From contig KL647289.1 in NCBI GenBank assembly GCA_000727475.1, positions 6,141,255 to 6,205,254 on the forward strand: DNA of 64,000 bases, in the 5' to 3' direction. Made by a program: the position numbers and the translations under genes. Below the pieces are notes generated by a model, which saw nothing but the letters and a program-made list of their open reading frames with translations, was not told the DNA's origin and did not search any database. Origin of the DNA: Sarcocystis neurona. Its lineage: Eukaryota > Apicomplexa > Conoidasida > Eucoccidiorida > Sarcocystidae. Shown here piece by piece: positions 57,400 through 64,000 of this stretch; within the stretch, counting starts at the first letter, position 1, and the number at the start of each line of letters is the position of its first letter.

Positions 57400-58860
57400 T
57401 GTGCGTTTATATTCATACATATCTGTAGTAACACAGACCTATACATATATACACATCAACATTTACATATATATATATATATACACTTATACCTATACAC
57501 ATGTATACATATGTGTGTACACAAATCTATACACACGAGTACTAAAATTAGATATAATATGTATGTATACATATATCTATATGGCCACACAAATCTATAC
57601 ATATATATACTATAATTACATATACATGCATATATACATATGCATGTGTACACACATACACATACATACAAATATGTTTACCCATATACATACATATATG
57701 TACTAAGACTATACACATATTTGTACTTATATCAACTGTGAGGTGTACGTAGCGACTGAGACATATATATATATATATATGTATGCATGTACATGTATAT
57801 ACGTGGAAATTATATAAAGAATACAAACACACGTGTGTACACTACGTAATAGTCGTGCAAATACTGAGACATATATGTACATATATATGTGTTGCACAGA
57901 TAGGGACATATAGGGCGTAGTGTTTATAGAGAGGTGAAGGCTATACGTGTAAACCTATCTACATACACGTGTATGTAGGTAGCAACATATACATGTGTCC
58001 ATTACCACAAATGTATGTGCTTCGCACAGGCGTCCAAACCTACACATGAGTATGTACGTATATATATGTAGGTGTATACTTATTCGCCGTGAAGCATCTA
58101 CCCTTGAGGAAGGGTGGAGGAAGGACAAACGGAAAGTTTGACGTTCGGAGGGACGTGGTGCGCGAGGAAAAATCCACGACTTCGCTTTTAGCGTCATTTG
58201 TATGAACTGCGGGCGAAAGTGTCCAAAGAAACGCTCCGTCTCAAAGAAAAGCATACACATATAATGTAGGGATACGCACATACTTTCTAAACATATGTGT
58301 ATCAAGTGACCTACACGAGTGTAGATATGCATGCTTTTATTCATAAATACACACGTGTATGTATGCGCGCAAATATGTCCAAGGTAAACACTCTTCCCTA
58401 GAGGAAGGCACGTACACGTATTACACAGAGATATACACGTGTTTCTCAAATGTGTGCATTCGTAGAAAAGACCTACACGAAGATATATACACGTCTCTTC
58501 CTTCGAATATATTCATACATACATATACGTGTATGTGTTGAGTGCGGGGAAGTGTCCAAGAAAAACACTTCACAGCAAAGGAAAGCACATACACGCACAC
58601 ACACGTGTTACACAGAGATATACATACATGTCTCAAATATTCGTATTCATAGGAAGCATCTATTCGGATATATATATATACACACAAGTTTGCCCTCATA
58701 CATATGTACTCGTACGTCTGTATGTGTTGGGTGTGTAGAAGTGTTCACGGCAAAGGAAAGCACAGCCGTATAGTACAGAGGCACATGTATATTTTTCAAG
58801 CGCGTATATAGGGGAAGATCTACACTGATGTACATAAAGACCTTCCCCTTCATAGATACC
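57400..58860. repeat. TA/CA microsatellite and degenerate tandem array
   Basis: TATACACATA text fills 57400-57900. From about 58190 units containing GAA(G/A)TGTCCAAG(G/A)(A/T)AA(A/C)AC, with an ATGTGTGCATTCGTA-like partner, recur at 58210, 58373, 58547 and 58738. Confidence 0.7.
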
Positions 58861-58955
58861 TATGTCTGTGTGGGCAGTTTCCTCCGCCTCTAGAACGTCT
58901 ATGAGTAGGTTATTCATTCATCAAGAAAAAGACGATAGATCTCCCTCTTGGGACG

Positions 58956-61900
58956 TTACTCTCTCTGTGCGTGGGTGGTGTGCTGCAGTGTCTGGACACC
59001 TGCGGCAGCGCATGTGCGTGTTGCCTCCTGGTGTACGTACACCTCAAGAAATGTCGCGACCACGTGTGTGTCTGAATTACTTCTGCTGCTGCTGGGTGCC
59101 GCTGTTGGCCTCTCACCTTTTTCCGCAGTACTGCTGCTGCTGTTGCTCTCCTGACTGCTGCCTCCCCAGAGAGCAGCAGTGCCCCCTGCGAAGAGCAGCA
59201 ACAGCAAGAAAGCGACCAACAGCACTGCAGTGCGGCCCAGCGACCACCCCCTGCCACTGCCCAGCTTCTTCTTTTTCTGCCTACTTCGCTCTCCCTGTCT
59301 CTGAGACTCTCCAAAAGCCTCCCCGTCCATTTCTTCTTCTTCCTCATCTTCGAAGTCGAAGTCCACGTCGTCTGCTGCTTCCTCCTCTTCTTCTTCTGCA
59401 GCCGCAGCCGCTGCCGCGCTTCTCCACCGTTTAGTCAACGCGCGCAACGACGGCAGCCTCACGTGGACCCGCCTGCTGCTGACGCTGCTGCCGCTGCTAC
59501 TGTCGCGTGGGTCAGCAATCTTCAGTTTCTTCGTCAGCAATACGATAGGCTTCTGAAACGTCCGACACATACAGAGAGAAAAGAAGGCCCCAGCAGATAT
59601 ACCGCGAGACAGAGACAGAAAGAAAGGGGCACAGATAGACAGATACACACACACAAAAAGGGGCGATACGTCCGGCAGCGAGTGCGAGACACGTGCGCAA
59701 CGGCTACAGAGACTGCGCCACAGGAATCGTCGTGCCGAGTCTACAGGGAAGCAGCCAACGGAGACACGGGGGGGGACACACACACACACCCACACACACA
59801 CACATTCACAGAAAAATATGTCTCCGGTTTATATAGGGAGACTTCAACACAGTCACATATCCACACACACACACACACACACACGCATATATGTGTATAT
59901 GTGTGTGCGGATGTGTACATGTTTGTGTGGATGTGTATGTAGATATATATCTATACATGGACGCATCTTCAGTATGTCTCAGGATCTGCAAAGATACTTC
60001 CACATATTCACATATATATATATGGATATATACGTACGTCTCACAGTATCCAGACTAATATAGGTATAGGTATATATGTATACATACGTTGGCAGTGCGT
60101 CTCAGGTAATCTACAAAGATATTTCCACATCCATATATATATATATATATGTCAGGTGGTATTTAAATAAGACTTCTGCGGCTGCTAGCATTCTCCACAC
60201 GGCCGCCCAAGAAATCAGAACCTGGAGACAAAAAAGCTCTTCACCACTATTCTTTCCAACACCGAAAGAGATATACCAACTGCCAGACACTGGAAGTATA
60301 GACACGTACATACGCACATCAGTCAATTGGTATACATATCCCTGCATACATATCTTGATACAGATACGCACCTATATTATTTGCGAGTACGCACATGTAG
60401 ACATACACATGCAGCCACACTATCTACAAATACGCCCCCACATATATATATACATATATATATCTAAGTCTACATAAAAGATTCTACGAAAATACACACG
60501 GGCCGACCTGCACGTCCGCCTTCCTCTACACAGCTCCACGAACGTCTCACGGCGTTTTTCTACGTGCAGGTACATACCTGGAACGCCCCCTTCTCATATG
60601 GATATATACGTATGGATACGCATATGCATGCATACACATATATACATATGCTCTAGGCAGCTACACATAGGTCAACATCGACGTCTTGACATGTACACAT
60701 ACATACTTAGAGCGCGTGTTTCCCATACATATATATGTGTGTGAATCGTACGTGCACGTACACACATATATATTTGGGCTTAAATAAAGGAGGTAATACG
60801 TAGTAAGAGATTTCCAGAGACGACATGCAAAGCTCGCACATTTACACAAGCAAATATATACCCGAGTTAAGCCGTCGTTTCTCACGAACACACGTCCATT
60901 TGTATATATATATATATATGTATACACTTGAAGTGCTCATAAACATATATCCATCATGCAGATGTATATACATATATGGGTGTGTGTAGATCAACATTTT
61001 CGAAACCACCATACAAACGCGCACACACATACGTAATACCTATATATACCCAGATACATATGTATACATCCATACAAACGCGTGTCTCTCTCTCTATATA
61101 TATCTATATATATGTATGTATATATATATATATGAGGAGCTGTTGACAGTTCTGCTGCAGCACTCTGGATCTTTACAAGCGTCTACACATAATTTTTTAG
61201 TCAGAGAGCAGACGCGTCGAGATGAAAACGCAGTGTATGGAGAGAGGGGACACTTGTGGCTATATCTTTAGATGCGCGTATTATGCGTGGGCACAACGGA
61301 AATTACAAGCGTACACACACATACATATACTTGTCTGCATCAGGGAGAAAGGGAGATAGCGATGTATGCGAATTAACGATCTGCGGGGTCCTGTCTGTCG
61401 CCTTCTTTTCTTCTGCCACGGGCGGCCAGACACCCGCCCAGACGTGGTGGACACTCAAAAAGAATTCCTCTCTACAGAGACGTTGATGAGAGAGGGGGGC
61501 AGAGACACAAAAATGGACAAGGACGACGAAAAAGGAGACTGCATGCGACTGAAAGAGAGGGGGATATGTGCGGACGAGACGGAGACGGAGACAGGAATGT
61601 GGGAGAGACAGAGAGACGGAGACAGACAGCGGGATATCTATGAGGCAGAGAGCGGACACAACAGACGTTCTCCAAAACCATAACTTCGTAGTAGAAATGG
61701 TTTGTGTCTGGAAAGATAAATAGGCATATGAGGATAGAAAGGTAGGCAGAGACGAGACGCGAGAAAGTGCTTCTCTTCCTACCGGCGTGTGCCCTTCTTG
61801 TGCTGTCGTCGGCTTTGCATCGGGAGCGGAGGACACGGGGTGAAGCAGCAGCCGCAGCAGGTACACTCCCGACGGGATTCCTCGCATTTCTACGAACCCC

Positions 61901-63769
61901 ACGGCGTGGAGTTTCGCGCTTCGAAAGAAGTTTCCTCGGGAACTTGAACAGGGAAAAGCGTCACCTGCTGAGTCCTGCGTTTCTCCCCCAGCCGTTGCCT
62001 TTTGTTGCTTCTCCCCCTGTCGCCTCTCCGACCCCACTCTTTCCTCCCGTCGCTGCGCTGCCGGGGCTGTGTCGTCCTCGTCTTCTGCTGCTGTTCCTGC
62101 TGCCGCCGCTGAACGTTCCCACGCCGCGCAGGCGGGCCGCAGCCGCAGAAGCTCGACCTCGAGACGAGAAGCATCTTCGAGAAGCGGCAGGGATTCGTCG
62201 AGCAACGCCGGTGGAGAAGCAGCAGCAGCAGCGGTACCGGCAGGCGTGATACTCACAGAGAGGACTGCTGCTTCTGGGTGAAGTGGGAAAAGATAAAAAC
62301 GCACGCCTGCAGGCAGAGAGGGCAGCGCAGCAGCAGCAGAGCAGAGACGACGGCTTTTAAGGATGCGAGGAGATGCAGCTCGAAGTGGGAAGTCTCAACA
62401 AAGACACGCGCACATATCCCGTGGCTGCTGCAGAGAGAGAGAGAGAACGGTGAAAAGGGAGATAAACAGAGAGAGGAAGATGAGGCCGAGAGAGCGACAG
62501 AGAAACAGAAAGAGACAAAGAGAGGCTCGGACAGAGAAAGAGAGAGAGGAAAGGAAAGGGCAAACGATGAAGGGGAGGATATATATACAGAGAGATATGT
62601 ACATACAGGGTGGGGAACAGAGGGACCGAGAGATGGAAATAAGAATGAAGAGAAGAAGATATGTGCATAGACACGCAGGCAGCTACAGGGCAAGGAACAC
62701 AAAGAGAGGGAAAACCGAGAAGGAGAGAATATATATACATGTGTAGGTATACAGGGTAGGACGCAGACAGAGAGGTGAAGAGAAGGGAAAAAGCACGAAG
62801 AGGACAGAATATATATATATATATATGCATGTAGGGACGGGGTACGAAACAGAGAGAGACGGCGAAAAGGATAGAAGAATGGAGAGGATAACACACATAT
62901 GTGGGTACAGAGTAGAACACGAAACACAGAAGGACAGAAAAAGAGAAAGGAAGCGAAAACGACGAGGACAACATATGCATGCAGGTACATACGGTAAGAA
63001 ACACAGAAAGGGGATAAGAGAAAAGGAGGAGAGAATGAAGAGAAGAGAGAAAATGCAGACATGCAGGGACAGGGGAGAAAACAGAGAGACCAAGGCAGCT
63101 TCTGAAATGACGACTGATAGATACTCATATAAATTTATATACATCTACATATACACTTATTCACATATGTACATAAATACGTTTATCCACACAAAATATA
63201 CATATATATATACACATATAGGGGGATGGAGATAGAGAGTACCGTGTACACCTCTGCGTGTATAAAATTTATATACATATAGAGGTCTACATACCTCCAC
63301 TTATACATATATGTGTATATATATGTGTATGAGGAGTTGAATACATATGCATGCAGGCCTAAGAAATGTGGTCATTTCTGTGAGGATGAGGTGTTGTTGC
63401 AGTTGGCATACCTGTGACATCGCTGTCTGCAACAGAGACGCGTTGGACGAGGGGAGAGACACGGTACATTAGCGCCGGCGTTGTTTTCCCTCCGTCAACA
63501 GGAGCAGCAGCGATCAGCGAAGAAGAAGAGAAACGGTCGGCCGCTTGTTTTGCTGCTGCTTGTTTCGCAGCTGGTTCTTTTGCTGCTGCTGCTTCTGCTG
63601 CTGCTGCTTCTGCTGCAGCGGCGGCATCACGTTCTTCTGCGGAGGGAAGATGCAGCACGAGCTCGTACGTTGAGTGAGGCCGCAGTCCCCTGATAACGAA
63701 GCGTCCGTCAAGCCCCACCGCAGCCTCTTCGGCATGCGGCTGCCCGGCACCAGCCGCTGCAGCCCGCGC
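58956..63769 (-). CDS. NOMO-like ER membrane protein with carboxypeptidase-regulatory-like domains (3' part; gene extends off the right end)
   Basis: Proposed exons on the minus strand: 63769-63412, 62306-61837, 59552-58956 (TAA). The first two join exactly (one base left, two taken). Exon 63769 reads GLDGRFVIRGLRPHSTYELV, the D-G-x-F-x-(I/L)-x-G-L-x-P-x-x-x-Y signature of carboxypeptidase-regulatory-like (prealbumin-like) domains, then an Ala insert and LMYRVSPLVQRVSVADSDVT. Exon 62306 reads VRFYLFPLHPEAAVLSVSIT and KLHAVGFVEMRGIPSGVYLL, again beta-rich with the G-(I/L)-P-x-G-x-Y loop. This order parallels the C-terminal part of NOMO, the ER nodal modulator. The last exon has an acidic run, a KKKK patch and one transmembrane segment (TAVLLVAFLLLLLFAGG) with a 70-residue tail. 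The basic patch before the membrane suggests a cytosolic N-side, opposite to NOMO, so the last exon's assignment is less sure. Upstream exons lie beyond 64000. Confidence 0.48.
59553..61836 (-). other. Intron of the NOMO-like gene, microsatellite-filled
   Basis: Donor GTGTCC on the minus strand at 61836 and acceptor TTTCAG ending at 59553. It contains a CA tract at 59783-59885, TA runs at 60136-60151, 60440-60465, 60905-60920 and 61095-61130, GA-rich DNA at 61490-61650, and the second NUMT scrap. A further small exon inside cannot be excluded, because NOMO family members have extra sequence at this point. Confidence 0.5.
61665..61724 (+). pseudogene. Second mitochondrial (NUMT) scrap, 60 bp
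   Basis: Aligns without gaps to 2089-2148 inside the first NUMT with about five mismatches (shared text CTCCAAAACCATAACTTCGT and AAATGGTTTGTGTCT). It sits in the large intron of the NOMO-like gene. The shared segment directly precedes the LSU rRNA core in the first NUMT. Confidence 0.78.
62307..63411 (-). other. Intron of the NOMO-like gene, GA-rich then TA-rich
   Basis: Donor GTATGC at 63411 on the minus strand, acceptor CCTGCAG ending at 62307. The plus strand is GAGAGA/GAAAG-rich over 62440-63090 (a pyrimidine-rich minus strand leading to the acceptor) and TATACATA-rich over 63120-63340. Confidence 0.7.
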
Positions 63770-64000
63770 CTACAGAAGCGCAACAGAGAAGGGAGGAGGA
63801 AGTGCAGAGAAGCGAAAGGGGAGAACACGCGGATGGGAGGAATGAGACGCTCCCGCGCTCCTGCCGCAGTCTCGCAGACAGCGAAGGGCACCGCCAACCA
63901 CCAGACCCGCACAAGAGAAAAACAGGCTGCCGCTATATGTCTTACTTAATCCACCTAGCAAAGGTGCTTTCTCTCCTGTACATAAGTTACTTCCCCTACC
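63770..64000 (-). other. Intron of the NOMO-like gene running off the right edge
   Basis: Ends at the acceptor TTCTGTAG (63770-63777 on the minus strand). No further exon is recognisable in the last 230 bases. Confidence 0.5.

Noticed and set aside
58141..58240. Possible tRNA or other structured RNA in the non-repetitive patch
   Set aside because: No cloverleaf with B-box (GGTTCGAANCC-type) text was found here or elsewhere by eye.
1..64000. CRISPR arrays, bacterial operons or Shine-Dalgarno sites
   Set aside because: Tandem arrays have no conserved repeat with unique equal-length spacers, and the genes are intron-containing eukaryotic genes.

Overview
This is nuclear DNA from an apicomplexan coccidian, most likely Eimeria or a close relative. 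Four things point there: genes cut into many GT-AG introns; exons full of CAG/GCA/AGC triplet runs read as poly-Gln, poly-Ala or poly-Ser; kilobases of TA, GTAT, CT and GA microsatellite alternating with repeat-poor DNA; and insertions of an apicomplexan-type mitochondrial rRNA fragment. The genus is inferred; no species is claimed.

Layout, left to right. 1-991 (minus): the first coding exon of an RNA polymerase II RPB3-type subunit with a long Ala/Gly/Ser N-terminal extension; the gene continues off the left end. 1897-2406: a mitochondrial DNA insertion (NUMT) carrying part of the large-subunit rRNA peptidyl-transferase domain, bounded by a 39-bp direct repeat. 2407-5030: compound microsatellite arrays. 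5031-8337: triplet-rich DNA whose CAG strand switches near 6.5 kb; no gene model could be closed. 8338-26156 (plus): the 26S proteasome lid subunit RPN7, rebuilt here from 11 exons with all phases agreeing (1,353 coding bases, 450 residues, in 17.8 kb, so 92% intron). 26157-33.5 kb: microsatellite DNA grading into repeat-poor DNA with a decayed Ty3/gypsy-like reverse transcriptase fragment (minus, about 31.3-31.7 kb). About 33.5-50.5 kb (plus): a giant low-complexity protein, at least about 3,100 residues over seven or more exons, that I do not recognise. 50.5-58.9 kb: mostly repeats, one possible second reverse transcriptase scrap and several tandem duplications. 58956-63769 and beyond (minus): the 3' half of a gene whose lumenal domain resembles the carboxypeptidase-regulatory-like repeats of NOMO; its intron holds a second mitochondrial rRNA scrap at 61665.

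The recognisable genes are housekeeping: transcription (RPB3), protein degradation (RPN7) and probably an ER membrane protein (NOMO-like). There is no operon logic. The unusual content is the architecture: giant introns built of decaying microsatellite arrays, triplet repeats in introns as well as exons, organelle DNA, retroelement debris, and a 14-bp palindrome that recurs four times.
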